A stretch of 64,000 bases of DNA from assembly GCF_014698795.1 (NCBI RefSeq), contig NZ_JACJTR010000019.1, forward strand, positions 1 to 64,000, read 5' to 3'. The DNA comes from Nostoc sp. FACHB-892 (GTDB taxonomy: Bacteria > Cyanobacteriota > Cyanobacteriia > Cyanobacteriales > Nostocaceae). Shown piece after piece: positions 1 through 9,134 of the stretch (position 1 is the stretch's first letter; each line of letters begins with the position of its first letter). The notes under the pieces were generated by a model. That model made no database searches, was not told where the DNA came from, and was given only the letters and a program-made list of their open reading frames with translations. The position numbers were made by a program, and so were the translations under genes.

Positions 1-95
1 CTTTATAGTAAAGCGTTTGCATTCAAATAGAATGCCTGCGTTAGAACAATATAGTTAGCTCTCATGAAATCGGATGCTAGCAACTCTTCTTACTT

Positions 96-461
96 TTATT
101 CGTTACCCCGACTTATTGAGCCGATACAAACTAACTCTAAATTCTGAATATTTTTTTGAAAATAATGATACTGATGAATGGCTCTTCTCAAAACTTGTTC
201 TTCATCAATTATCAGTGATATTGGTTGATTAATTAATTCTTCTTCACTAAAACCAAATAATTGTTGAGCCGCAAGATTTACCTTTTTTATTTTCCCTAAA
301 TTACTGGTTATAAACAAAGCATCTGTTATTGCATTAATTACTTGAGCCATGTAATTTTTATATAAAATTAAAGCACTTGATGGTAGATTAGTTTCATTGG
401 CTTGCTGTGCTAATTTTTGCTTTAAAGCTAGCCTGTTGCTAACATCCTCAATTAGGATAAT
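96..461 (-). pseudogene. PAS-domain sensor protein remnant
   Basis: The minus-strand frame is open from about 461 down to the stop at 96 and reads as a PAS domain. It starts inside an 'IEDVSNRLALKQKL' linker of the kind that joins PAS/PAC modules in sensor kinases, then runs through a PAS core (ITDALFITSN, VNLAAQQLFGFSEEEL). An in-frame TAA precedes the linker and a stop follows about 85 residues after the first internal ATG (350). No kinase, GGDEF or other output domain follows. I read it as a leftover of a larger multi-PAS signalling protein; a short expressed PAS protein from 350 is possible but unlikely. Confidence 0.6.
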
Positions 462-645
462 TTATTTTCATGCTGTTAAGTTGATGTACGCCAAAATTGT
501 ATAAACACTCTTTACGGTCGTTAACTGTTAATTGTTGACGGTTAATGGTTATCAGTAATCAGCCTTCAGCCTTCATGTAAATGTTCAAGTTAAATGCGTA
601 ACAGCTTATAACGAACCTTTTAATTTGGTCGATCAAAATTAAGTT

Positions 646-758
646 AGGACTTACGCAAAACTATACGCTGTAGGGGCAATACCCTGCGGGAAGCCTTCGG
701 CTACATGAATTGCCCCTACCAGAGAATAAGGGTTTCGGCTGTTGTTTGCGTAAGTCCT
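646..758. repeat. MITE-like palindromic repeat
   Basis: The terminal inverted repeats AGGACTTACGCAAA (646-659) and TTTGCGTAAGTCCT (745-758) are perfect. The interior also pairs (GTAGGGGCAAT with ATTGCCCCTAC). A related element with CAGCACTTAC ends lies at 35024-35149. There is no coding capacity. Such elements are common and dispersed in Nostoc-type genomes and are probably non-autonomous and folded at the RNA level. Confidence 0.75.
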
Positions 759-973
759 GTAAGTAAGTGAACGCCAATACTATTTTTTATATCTTTTTAC
801 ATATTGACAATTAAGTATAGTTATGATTTTAGAGTAAGTTATACTTTTACAGCATGGTCTATTTACGATCGCAAGATAATTAAGAAAAGCCTGTCTCAAA
901 CAGTAAACTAATCAACTGCTTTTTCATTAAGTATAAAGATGAATATTGGAGGGCGATCACACAGGAGGCATTA

Positions 974-1098
974 CCCGGATTTCTCACCAAATTTATGAAA
1001 CCCAAGTTCAGAGGCTATAGGGGCGGGTTCACAAATATGCTTCAATCATTCACGAATATCTCGTGAACCCGCCCCTACCGTTTTGTGAGAAATCTGGG
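974..1098. repeat. second MITE-like palindromic element
   Basis: The element is bounded by CCCGGATTTCTCACCAAA and, at the other end, TTTTGTGAGAAATCTGGG, which are near-perfect inverted repeats. A nested inner pair (AGGGGCGGGTTCA with TGAACCCGCCCCT) is also present. It has no open frame and differs in sequence from the 646-758 element, so it is a different repeat family. Confidence 0.7.
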
Positions 1099-1185
1099 AT
1101 TAGAGAGATTATCAGAGTGATGGACTGAGTTTATTTTGATCAAACTACGTCAAAATTTAAATAAACATGATCGCACTTACCAACA

Positions 1186-1545
1186 ATGCAGATTACCCAA
1201 AGTCTCCATACAGCAATTCTTGTGACTGACTTAGAACGCTCTGAACACTTTTATGGCGGAGTATTGGGATTATTTAAAATAGATCGTTCCCTGAAATACG
1301 CTGGTGCATGGTATCAAGTCGGCAACTATCAAATTCACCTGATAGTTGCACCTACAGTCCCCACGGAAAACCCTAACGAAAAATGGGGACGCAACCCTCA
1401 TGTCGCTTTCTCAGTTGCTAATTTAGACACCGCCAAACAAGATTTACTCAATCATAATTATCCCATTCAACCCAGCGCTTCTGGTCGCCCTGCCTTATTC
1501 ACTCAAGATCCTGATGGAAATATTATCGAGTTGAGTCAGGAGTGA
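1186..1545 (+). CDS. VOC superfamily (glyoxalase/dioxygenase fold) protein
   Basis: This 119-residue protein is one vicinal-oxygen-chelate unit with two beta-alpha-beta-beta-beta halves. It opens with LHTAILVTDLERSEHFYGGVLGL, the usual first half, and ends with ARPALFTQDPDGNIIELSQE-like sequence carrying the conserved 'DPDGN..E' metal-ligand region. His8 and Glu near residue 116 are likely metal ligands. The substrate cannot be read from sequence; lactoylglutathione lyase-like, fosfomycin-resistance-like and extradiol dioxygenase-like proteins share this fold. It stands alone, 96 bases before the recombinase gene. Confidence 0.85.
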   Translation: MQITQSLHTAILVTDLERSEHFYGGVLGLFKIDRSLKYAGAWYQVGNYQIHLIVAPTVPTENPNEKWGRNPHVAFSVANLDTAKQDLLNHNYPIQPSASGRPALFTQDPDGNIIELSQE

Positions 1546-1641
1546 GGGAGAAATCAATTAAAAATTAAAAATTAAAAATTCAAGAACTTCTGCCTTGTCT
1601 ACGACACGCTGCGCGATTTGCCTCCTCTTTCCCAATGACTA

Positions 1642-2958
1642 ATGAAAATAATTGCTTACTCTTACACCAATCCTCTACTAGAATCTGCTCCTGATCAAGC
1701 TGATTGGGGATGGGAGGTGGATCGGGTTTATGAAGATTTGGGTAAGCCAAAGTCTGCTGCACAGGCTACGCGATCACAATTACAACAATTATTTACCGAT
1801 TGCGAAACTGAACCAGCAGATTATCTGTTGATTCGGCGGTTGGAAGAATTAGGGGATACTGTAGAGGAAATTAGCGATCGCTTACACAAACTCGAAGTAA
1901 TGGGAGTAGCGATAATCGCCACAGAACAGCCCTATACTTCCGAAAACTACCCTCTGGGCGCTGATTTACTGAATTTGCTACACGCAATCCAACGTCAGCA
2001 ACGTAGCCGTCGCATCCGTCAAGGACACGCCCGTAATCGTCTTGAGGTTGCACCGCCACCTGGTAAAGTTCCCTACGGTTACCGCAGAGGTAAGGGAAAA
2101 TATACTATTGATCGCAGTACTTCACCAGTAGTCAAAGATTTTTTTGAACACTTTTTGCTCTATGGTTCCTTGCGGGGTTCAGTTCGTTACTTGGCGAAAA
2201 AATACGGTAAAAAAATCTCTGTTACCACAGGAAGACGCTGGCTGACTAATCCAGTTTATCGCGGCAATACAGCTTACCAAAATGGTGAAATTATCTCTAA
2301 TACCCACATTCCAATAATTTCTAAGGAAGAAGCTGCCCAAGTTGACAGACTTTTACGCCGTAACAGCCGTTTACCACCCCGAACTGCTAGTGCTAGGCGC
2401 TCTTTAGCTGGGTTGGTTGTCTGTGCTGAGTGTCAGTCACATCTGACAGTTACTCGTGTCACCCAACGCAACCAAGATAAGGAGTATCTTTATTTACGTT
2501 CTACTAGCTGTCCTCAACGCCCCAAGTGTAAGGCTATTCCCTACCAAGAGGTTTTAGAACATACAATTGAAACCGTTTGCCGTGACTTACCCTTAGCTGT
2601 AGCGGGGATGAATTTTCCTCAGTTAGATGCAGTCAAGAATAGTTTAGGACAAGCGATCGCTCGTCAGCAAGAAATACTTGCTCAGTTACCCGCTTTAATT
2701 GAAACTGGAATTTTAGATGTTGAAACAGCAAAGTTAAGAGCTTACAAACTCCGCACAGAAATTTCTGCACTTGAAGCAAAGTTGGCGACTCTTCCCCCAG
2801 TTAACTTGCGTTCTGTTGCTCAAGCTGTTTCAATACCGCAATTTTGGTTAGATTTGTCGGAAACAGAGCGCCGATTTTACTTCCGGGAATTTATCAGGCA
2901 GATAAATATTACTTTTCAGAAGAAAGAATTAGAACTACAAGTGATTTTTATTTTTTAA
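1642..2958 (+). CDS. xisF: XisF-like large serine recombinase
   Basis: This 438-residue protein resembles XisF, the recombinase that excises the fdxN element during heterocyst development in Anabaena. Visible parts are a short resolvase-type N-terminal catalytic region (about 1-130, with RRLEELGDTVEEISDRL and a 'RSRRIRQGHARNRL' hinge) and a recombinase domain (about 135-240, APPPGKVPYGYRRGKGKY, RWLTNPVYRGN). A zinc-ribbon (CAEC near 260 and CPQRPKC near 290) and a C-terminal coiled coil follow. The typical YxRVSS active-site motif is reduced to IIAYSYTNP, so Ser7 is the only obvious N-terminal serine candidate. No element ends or target gene fragments were recognised next to it. Confidence 0.82.
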   Translation: MKIIAYSYTNPLLESAPDQADWGWEVDRVYEDLGKPKSAAQATRSQLQQLFTDCETEPADYLLIRRLEELGDTVEEISDRLHKLEVMGVAIIATEQPYTSENYPLGADLLNLLHAIQRQQRSRRIRQGHARNRLEVAPPPGKVPYGYRRGKGKYTIDRSTSPVVKDFFEHFLLYGSLRGSVRYLAKKYGKKISVTTGRRWLTNPVYRGNTAYQNGEIISNTHIPIISKEEAAQVDRLLRRNSRLPPRTASARRSLAGLVVCAECQSHLTVTRVTQRNQDKEYLYLRSTSCPQRPKCKAIPYQEVLEHTIETVCRDLPLAVAGMNFPQLDAVKNSLGQAIARQQEILAQLPALIETGILDVETAKLRAYKLRTEISALEAKLATLPPVNLRSVAQAVSIPQFWLDLSETERRFYFREFIRQINITFQKKELELQVIFIF

Positions 2959-3564
2959 TCCCAATATTAAAAACATTAAAGCCAAAAGGCGCAGTCATAG
3001 TGATAGCTAAATCACCTGGCTGGGAATGCCTAATGTGAGGCTTTACCTCAAGACTAGCGGCAGCCCAATGATGAGCATTTCCAGGCAGAGGCTAGAAATG
3101 AGGTTATTAATAAATTTCAAGGCGAGATGGTAACGAACCGGAAGATTTAGAAAGTGTTGGTAGTTACTACCTAAAAAGATGATAAATAATTACTTTAAAT
3201 GTTCAGCACATCATTAAAACCCTGTAACAAATATTTCGTGTATTTCTGAATTTAGCTAGACAAAAACTAAATAGATAAAAATTAAAATGAGCTTAATATT
3301 CAAAATAAAATATAAGTTTATTTACGGATTAACCAACAGGTAATAAATAATTTATCGCATACACTTTTTTACCATTCATAGCTAAAATGTTATTTAAATC
3401 ACCAATATAATTTTTTCCAAAAAATAGCGCTAATTAGAAAAATTTGAGTTAATGTTGGAAACTAGCAATTGTTAAGAATATAGGTTGCTACTGGGTGGCA
3501 ACATTGGAGATTCGCTCTGGTCTCTATGTAATCAAACCAGCAAGTAAAATGATTACCATAGAAT
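2959..3564. other. intergenic region
   Basis: Apart from the possible coding remnant at 3058-3182, this is AT-rich sequence without a gene. The last 100 bases should hold the promoter of the glycosyltransferase gene at 3565; no clear consensus elements were found. Confidence 0.4.
3058..3182 (+). pseudogene. short decayed coding remnant
   Basis: Two adjacent plus-strand frames each read as protein-like: RQPNDEHFQAEARNEVINKF in one, then DGNEPEDLESVGSYYLKR and a stop in the next. The switch occurs near 3120, which suggests one frameshifted tail of a lost gene. The family was not recognised. Confidence 0.3.
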
Positions 3565-5184
3565 ATGCAAGAAGGAAGCTTTATTTGGAGTCATCTAGAA
3601 AGACAGCATCGCACGGTTGGCAAATGGATTGATTGGGTATGGCTAATAGTATTGCTGTTGGCAGCAGTCTTACTGTTTAGCATCAATCTGGGAGGATTGC
3701 CGTTGCGAGATTGGGATGAAGGGACTGTGGCACAGGTTGCTCGTGAAATTTGGCACGCTCCAGCAGGTTCAATGCGTTGGCTTTACCCAACACTAGGAGG
3801 CGAACCATATCATAACAAGCCGCCTTTAATGCATTTGTTAATTGCTTGGGCTTATTCTCTAGGAGGCGAAAATGAGTTGACAACGCGCCTGCCTGGAGCA
3901 ATTTTAACAGCGACATCTGTACCTTTACTGTATTGCATTGCTAGAGAGATATTTCGCCAGCGTTGGGCAGCGACTTATAGCGCCTTGATTTATCTAACAA
4001 TGCTACCTGTGGTGCGTCATGGGCGGCTGGCAATGTTGGATGGGGCGATGGTGAGTTTTTTGATGGTAATGATGTTGTGCGTGTTGCGATCGCGCCGAGA
4101 TTTACGTTATTGCCTTGGTGTTGGTATTAGTTTTGGGTTGATTTGCCTGACTCAAGGGCTATTAGGCGCATTACTAGGTGCGATCGCGATCGTATTTCTC
4201 TTTTGGGATACACCACGACTACTCACTTGCTACTATCTATGGATAGCAATCTTCATTGGCATTCTGCCTGTAGCTGCTTGGTATAGTGCCCAACTAATTC
4301 ACTATGGTTACACTTTCGCCCAAATTGGGCTTGTAAACCCATCACTAGGCCGAATTGGCTCATTTGTAGAAAGTAATCCTGAACCACCTTGGTACTATGT
4401 TATTGAACTTCTCAAATACACATGGCCGTGGCTATTATTCTTACCGCAAACTGTCCGCTTAACCTGGGAAAATCGCAACCTTAGCTGGGCAAAACTGGTA
4501 ATGGCGTGGAGTGGTGTTTATCTGTTGGTAATTTCTTTCATGATTACCAAAGTTCCCTGGTATTTATTCCCGATTTACCCTAGTTTAGCTTTAGCTTTTG
4601 GTATCCAATTATCAGAGACAGAAGATTCGCCTTTACTCTCATCCTATCCCCGTGCTTGGGTTGCTGGTTTAGCGATACTTGCTGTAGCCGCTTCTGCTGG
4701 TAGTATTTATTTTAGTTGGGGTATAACACCAAAAACAGACTTACAACTGATTTTTGCAGCAGTAGCTTTAACTATGACCTTAGCAGCTATTTTGGCAGAG
4801 CGAGGCGACGGGCAATTTTTGAAGATTTTGTTTTGGGGAAGTTATCTTTCGCTGTTCCTATTAATGAAATCTAACTATTGGGTTTGGGAATTATCTGAAG
4901 CCTATCCAGTTAAACCAGTCGCTGCCATGATCGTGCGGGCAAATCCAGCGACGAAGAAGATTTACACATCTTTTTCCTACCATCGTCCCTCGTTGGATTA
5001 TTATAGCGATCGCACCATCATTCCCGCTTCTGTTGGCGAACTACAATATTATTGGCGCTACAACGGGCAACCCTACTTCCTGCTTCATGCATCTGCTTTC
5101 AACAATCTCGAATTAGATTCGATGAAGCTAGTTGACCAAGCTGAAGGCTGGAAGTTAGTTACAAAAGAAACTAATCGTCTGTAA
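3565..5184 (+). CDS. ArnT/PMT-type (GT39/GT83) membrane glycosyltransferase
   Basis: This 539-residue polytopic membrane protein transfers a sugar from a polyprenyl-phosphate donor at the outer face of the plasma membrane. After one N-terminal membrane segment (about 22-45) comes the diagnostic first loop LRDWDEGTVAQVAREIW, whose Asp-Glu pair is the catalytic acid region of the family. HNKPPLMHLLIAWAY and TRLPGA blocks follow, then roughly ten hydrophobic segments and a soluble C-terminal part (about 450-539). The acceptor is unknown. The gene stands alone on the plus strand; sugar-related genes lie nearby on the other strand. Confidence 0.85.
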   Translation: MQEGSFIWSHLERQHRTVGKWIDWVWLIVLLLAAVLLFSINLGGLPLRDWDEGTVAQVAREIWHAPAGSMRWLYPTLGGEPYHNKPPLMHLLIAWAYSLGGENELTTRLPGAILTATSVPLLYCIAREIFRQRWAATYSALIYLTMLPVVRHGRLAMLDGAMVSFLMVMMLCVLRSRRDLRYCLGVGISFGLICLTQGLLGALLGAIAIVFLFWDTPRLLTCYYLWIAIFIGILPVAAWYSAQLIHYGYTFAQIGLVNPSLGRIGSFVESNPEPPWYYVIELLKYTWPWLLFLPQTVRLTWENRNLSWAKLVMAWSGVYLLVISFMITKVPWYLFPIYPSLALAFGIQLSETEDSPLLSSYPRAWVAGLAILAVAASAGSIYFSWGITPKTDLQLIFAAVALTMTLAAILAERGDGQFLKILFWGSYLSLFLLMKSNYWVWELSEAYPVKPVAAMIVRANPATKKIYTSFSYHRPSLDYYSDRTIIPASVGELQYYWRYNGQPYFLLHASAFNNLELDSMKLVDQAEGWKLVTKETNRL

Positions 5185-5324
5185 ATGTGGGGCATGGGGC
5201 ATGGGGATTCATGCGCCCTTTCTCTTGAGATCGGCGGTATATCTCTTTAGTTTTGCCGTCCTTAAATCGCTCAACCACCATAAATAACATTTTGTCTTCT
5301 TCCTCACACTGTAACTAAGACGAT

Positions 5325-6374
5325 CTAAGGAATCATCGCTACCTTAATTACCTGTCGCGCCTTCATCTCACAAAAGACCTGTTCTAAATCTTTTAATGGC
5401 CGCTGTTCACTAATAAGTAACTCAAAGGGGATTTTACGACTAGCGATTAGTGCCAGCGCCTCCTGCACATACTTTGGTGTATTATGGAATACGCCTTTGA
5501 TAGTAAGTTCGCTGTAGTGTAGCTGTTCTGTATTGACGCTAATGTTGGTATCGCGTGGACATCCACCGAATAAGTTGACTGTTGCACCAGGACGAGCGCA
5601 GGCGATCGCAGTTTCCCAAACACTTGGTACACCAGTTGCTTCAATCACTACATCTGCGCCCCATCCTTGGGTGAGTTCTTTCACCACACCGGGAATATCC
5701 GAGATTTGATGATAATTAAAAGTCTGGGCTGCACCCAATTTATGACCAATTTCTAGCCTGTGATCATTACCTCCCCACAGCAACACCTCAGCTTTCTCAC
5801 TCAACGCTGCCACAAACATCAGCCCGATCGCCCCATCTCCTAAGACAACTACTTGATCTTTGGCTTTGATGTTAGAACGGGCTATACCGTGCAACACACA
5901 AGCTAAGGGTTCCGTCATGGCTGCCAATTGCCACGGCAACTCATCGGGAATCTCCAATAAATTATGCTCTACTATGGGTGCGGGAATTTTCAAGTATTCC
6001 GCAAAAGTACCATTATTCCATGTCAGATTCGGACATAAAGAATACTCTTTTCGTTGACAAAAAAAGCACTTCATACATGGGGCAGAATTATTAGCGACAA
6101 TGCGATCGCCTACTTGCCAATTTGTAACGCCTGCTCCCAAGGCAACAATTCGCCCAGCACCTTCGTGACCAAACAGCGTCGGCGGTATTAGCATTTTGGC
6201 ATGACCACCACGCCGCCAGACTTTTAAATCTGTACCACAAGTTGTTGCTGTCTCCACTCGGATCACAACTTCACCAGTTGCCGGAGTCGGGTCAGGAACT
6301 TGCTCTAGGCGTAAATCTTCTTGCCCATAAAGTAACGCTGCTAACAAAGCTTTTAACCTATAAATTAGCTCCAT
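5325..6374 (-). CDS. zinc-dependent medium-chain alcohol dehydrogenase
   Basis: This 349-residue MDR-family dehydrogenase oxidises an alcohol or polyol with NAD(P). The N-terminal GroES-like domain carries the catalytic zinc ligands (CGTD, then GHEGAG) and a complete structural-zinc loop with four cysteines (CMKCFFCQRKEYSLC). The Rossmann domain starts at VVLGDGAIGLMFVA, a GxGxxG variant. Overall it is closest to threonine/sorbitol dehydrogenase-like members; the substrate is not readable. The start used is the first ATG; the first 10 residues look unusual, so an internal start is possible. It ends close to the preceding convergent gene. Confidence 0.85.
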   Translation of the reverse strand: MELIYRLKALLAALLYGQEDLRLEQVPDPTPATGEVVIRVETATTCGTDLKVWRRGGHAKMLIPPTLFGHEGAGRIVALGAGVTNWQVGDRIVANNSAPCMKCFFCQRKEYSLCPNLTWNNGTFAEYLKIPAPIVEHNLLEIPDELPWQLAAMTEPLACVLHGIARSNIKAKDQVVVLGDGAIGLMFVAALSEKAEVLLWGGNDHRLEIGHKLGAAQTFNYHQISDIPGVVKELTQGWGADVVIEATGVPSVWETAIACARPGATVNLFGGCPRDTNISVNTEQLHYSELTIKGVFHNTPKYVQEALALIASRKIPFELLISEQRPLKDLEQVFCEMKARQVIKVAMIP

Positions 6375-6464
6375 CCGATTTTACCAGTTGAAGCTAGTCG
6401 ATAGGTTTAAACTAAATTAGCTTGATTTATAGTCAGCTTTTATTAATCTAAAAATGGTGAAAAA

Positions 6465-6650
6465 TTAGGTATTCACTGCTGGCTGGGGAACCACCCCGGT
6501 GTTGCGGGTTTCCACATTCGGCAAGCGGGTAGCAGTTAATAGCGGTACTTCTTGTCGACACGACAAGCAAAACCAATATAGTTCACCATGTCGGGCATGG
6601 CGCAGGAGGGAACCACCGCAGCATGGGCAGGTGTTGGCTCTCGTACTCAT
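6465..6650 (-). CDS. small zinc-ribbon protein
   Basis: This 61-residue protein has two CxxC knuckles (CPCCGG near 8-13 and CLSCRQ near 28-33), which suggests a single zinc ribbon, followed by a flexible tail. AAGGAGG lies just upstream of the ATG, supporting real expression. Similar small zinc-ribbon proteins are common and uncharacterised in filamentous cyanobacteria. It could bind nucleic acid or a partner protein. Confidence 0.7.
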   Translation of the reverse strand: MSTRANTCPCCGGSLLRHARHGELYWFCLSCRQEVPLLTATRLPNVETRNTGVVPQPAVNT

Positions 6651-6706
6651 ACCAATGTCCTCCTTAAAATAAAGTTATTGTTTAAGCTGGATAAAAAAGC
6701 AGTTGA

Positions 6707-7777
6707 TTAAAACTGAATGTTAGCTGCATAAATGCGGCCATTCGATTTTATGCGGTCTTTAATAATTTGTCTGTAAACAGCTTCATATCCGTTAACCATT
6801 TGGCTAACGCTAAAGTTGTTTTCTACGTGTTTTCTACAGGTTTGACGATTGAGTTCCAAAGCTAGTGGAATCATTGCCACCATTTCTGCATAGGTTTTGC
6901 AGATAAAACCTGTTTTACCGTGGGCAATCACTTCAGGTACGGAGCCAAAATTCATGGCAATTACTGGTGTACCAGTTGCCATTGATTCAATCATTACTAA
7001 CCCAAAAGGTTCTTGCCAGCTAATGGGGAAAAGAGTTATGGCAGCATTGCCCAGAAGTTCAATCTTTTCGGCGTGGTTAATTTCGCCTAGATATTCAATT
7101 TGCTGACCATCTATGTGGGGGGCAATCTCTTGTTCAAAAAACTCAGAGTGGACTGCATCAAGCTTTCCTGCCATCTTCAAGCGCCAACCACTCTGTTTAG
7201 CAATAGCGATCGCATGTTGTGGCCCTTTATCAGGGGAAAAACGACCTAAAAACGCCAAATACGGAGGTTCTGACGGTTGGGCTACAAATGGATAATCTGC
7301 TAGCTCAATTCCGTTATAAACTGTGTCAATATAATTGAGATCGATTTGACGCTGCGAGTTACTAATGCTGACATATGGTTGCTTTTGGTAGTAGCTAAAT
7401 GCCTGACGGTTGTCCTTTGTAAAATTATTGTGCAGGGTATGCACTGTAGAAGTTGCTGTTATCAAATTCGCTAAAGGTAGTGCCGAAATCCCTACATGAG
7501 AATGAATAATATCGAATTGGGTAGCACGTTCATAAACTTGGCTTAGTTCCAGCATTTCGTATACTGCATATTCTTTTACATTTGGGTCTAAGCGCAATGC
7601 ACGCGGATAAACTGCTTCTAAATGAGCCAAAGTTTGAGAATCGCCAGAAGCAAATAAAGTTACCTCATGACCGCGACGAACAAGTTCATCAGTCAAGGAA
7701 CTCACTACCAATTCTATTCCTCCATAACTAGGAGGTGGAACCCTTTCCCATAAGGGGGCAACTTGAGCGATTTTCAT
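6707..7777 (-). CDS. family 4 glycosyltransferase
   Basis: This 356-residue protein is a retaining GT-B glycosyltransferase. The N-terminal domain begins KIAQVAPLWERVPPPSYGGIE, with the glycine-rich acceptor loop and RRGHEVTLFASG. The C-terminal donor domain contains LAFLGRFSPDKGPQHAI and the EX7E motif in EPFGLVMIESMATGTPVIA. It is cytoplasmic or membrane-peripheral and probably acts in exopolysaccharide, lipopolysaccharide or glycolipid synthesis. It lies in the same direction as the small zinc-ribbon gene, separated by 56 bases. Confidence 0.88.
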   Translation of the reverse strand: MKIAQVAPLWERVPPPSYGGIELVVSSLTDELVRRGHEVTLFASGDSQTLAHLEAVYPRALRLDPNVKEYAVYEMLELSQVYERATQFDIIHSHVGISALPLANLITATSTVHTLHNNFTKDNRQAFSYYQKQPYVSISNSQRQIDLNYIDTVYNGIELADYPFVAQPSEPPYLAFLGRFSPDKGPQHAIAIAKQSGWRLKMAGKLDAVHSEFFEQEIAPHIDGQQIEYLGEINHAEKIELLGNAAITLFPISWQEPFGLVMIESMATGTPVIAMNFGSVPEVIAHGKTGFICKTYAEMVAMIPLALELNRQTCRKHVENNFSVSQMVNGYEAVYRQIIKDRIKSNGRIYAANIQF

Positions 7778-8233
7778 AAGTTTTATTGGTTCAGTCTATG
7801 AAATTGTCCTCAATATAATAAGTTGCATCATTATTGTATGAGAACAGAGCATTTGTACTTACTCTTTTGACATTTAAATTAACCTAACAGGTTACTAAAA
7901 GCGCAATAATAGTTAACCATGTCGCAAATTTCCTACCGACAAATCAAACGCACTCTCGACAAAACTCAACCCTGAGCTAGACTTCTAACTTATAGCAAAT
8001 CAATTACTTGTTACATCTGCCTTGGGGATCATAATGAGGTAGAATATTTTGTAGCAGAACTTACAAAATTCAATATTTTGTCTCTGACAATACTAAAATA
8101 TTCAATGGGATCAAGTCATTAAAGCTTAGTTTAAACGTAATTGGGAAATATAACAGAAATTATAAATATTAAGTAACTGTACAATAATTACACAATTTGT
8201 AATTATTAATCTTGCAAAAAATTCTGATAACTA
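7778..8233. other. intergenic region between divergent genes
   Basis: This AT-rich stretch of about 456 bases separates the divergent glycosyltransferase and exonuclease genes and should contain both promoters. I see no gene, no strong hairpin and no clear consensus promoter. Confidence 0.4.
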
Positions 8234-9016
8234 ATGAAAATCGCTACTTGGAACGTCAACTCAATTCGCACTCGTCTAGAACAGGTTACTGATTGGTTAA
8301 CTAACAATCCCGTTGATGTTCTCTGCTTGCAAGAAACCAAGGTTATAGATGCCGAGTTCCCGCGATCGCCTTTTGAGGAGTTAGGTTATAACCTTTATAT
8401 ATCAGGACAGAAATCTTATAACGGCGTAGCCCTAATTAGCCGCCAGCCGCTTGTAGACGTAAGTAGCGGTTTTAGGGCAATTTTGCCAGATTTACACCAC
8501 GAGTGGGATGAGCAAAAGCGGGTAATTACAGGTGTAATTGATGGTGTTCGGATTGTTAACTTATATGTTCCCAACGGTGCCGCAGTAGGAACTGAAAAAT
8601 ATGAATATAAACTGCGGTGGTTGGCAGCGCTACACGAGTATTTACGATTGCTGGTGCTGTCAGAACCTGCAATTTGTGTGTGCGGTGACTTCAACATTGC
8701 CCTAGAAGACAAGGATATTCACGAGCAAGTGAGTACAGAAAATCACATTATGGCAACAGAAACCGAGCGCCAAGCCTTACGCGATATTCTGAAATTAGGA
8801 TTTGCCGATGCTTTTCGCAAATTCACCGCAGAAGGCGGAAATTATAGCTGGTGGGATTATCGCGCCGCCGCCTTCCGTCGCAACTTAGGTTGGCGGATTG
8901 ACCATCACTATCTCACACCCGTGCTGTATGAGCGTGCTACAAGTTGCATCATCGATGCCGCCCCCAGAAAATTAGCCCAACCCAGCGACCATACCCCGGT
9001 TATTGTGGAATTTTGA
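8234..9016 (+). CDS. xth: exodeoxyribonuclease III (AP endonuclease family)
   Basis: This 260-residue Mg-dependent EEP-fold nuclease cleaves at abasic sites and removes 3' blocking groups during base excision repair. Motifs run in order: KIATWNVNSIR (Asn7), LCLQETK (catalytic Glu34), VPNGA with a Tyr, CGDFNIA (Asp/Asn pair), DAFR, YSWWDYR, WRIDH and the final PSDHTPV His. All catalytic residues are present and length is normal. It is a monocistronic plus-strand gene. Confidence 0.95.
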   Translation: MKIATWNVNSIRTRLEQVTDWLTNNPVDVLCLQETKVIDAEFPRSPFEELGYNLYISGQKSYNGVALISRQPLVDVSSGFRAILPDLHHEWDEQKRVITGVIDGVRIVNLYVPNGAAVGTEKYEYKLRWLAALHEYLRLLVLSEPAICVCGDFNIALEDKDIHEQVSTENHIMATETERQALRDILKLGFADAFRKFTAEGGNYSWWDYRAAAFRRNLGWRIDHHYLTPVLYERATSCIIDAAPRKLAQPSDHTPVIVEF

Positions 9017-9070
9017 ATTTTGGATTCGGGCATGGGGCATAGGCTAGAGGACTTGGGGATAAGGAGAATT

Positions 9071-9116
9071 GGGGACAAGGGGAAAGACTTGTTTCAAGTT
9101 CTCACCTCTTGTCCCC
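9071..9116. terminator. hairpin between convergent genes
   Basis: GGGGACAAG (9071-9079) pairs with CTTGTCCCC (9108-9116) between the convergent xth and HopA1-family genes. It sits among short cyanobacterial 'ggggacaagg' repeats, so it may serve as a bidirectional terminator or be only a repeat. Confidence 0.35.
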
Positions 9117-9134
9117 TTGTCTCTCCATTCCTCA

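Larger units (their letters stand above)
462..1185. other. intergenic region with two palindromic elements
   Basis: I see no convincing gene here. The stretch holds two MITE-like inverted-repeat elements (646-758 and 974-1098, listed separately). The rest is AT-rich and carries stops in all frames. The promoter of the VOC gene at 1186 probably lies in the last 100 bases, but no clear -35/-10 pair stands out. Confidence 0.5.
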
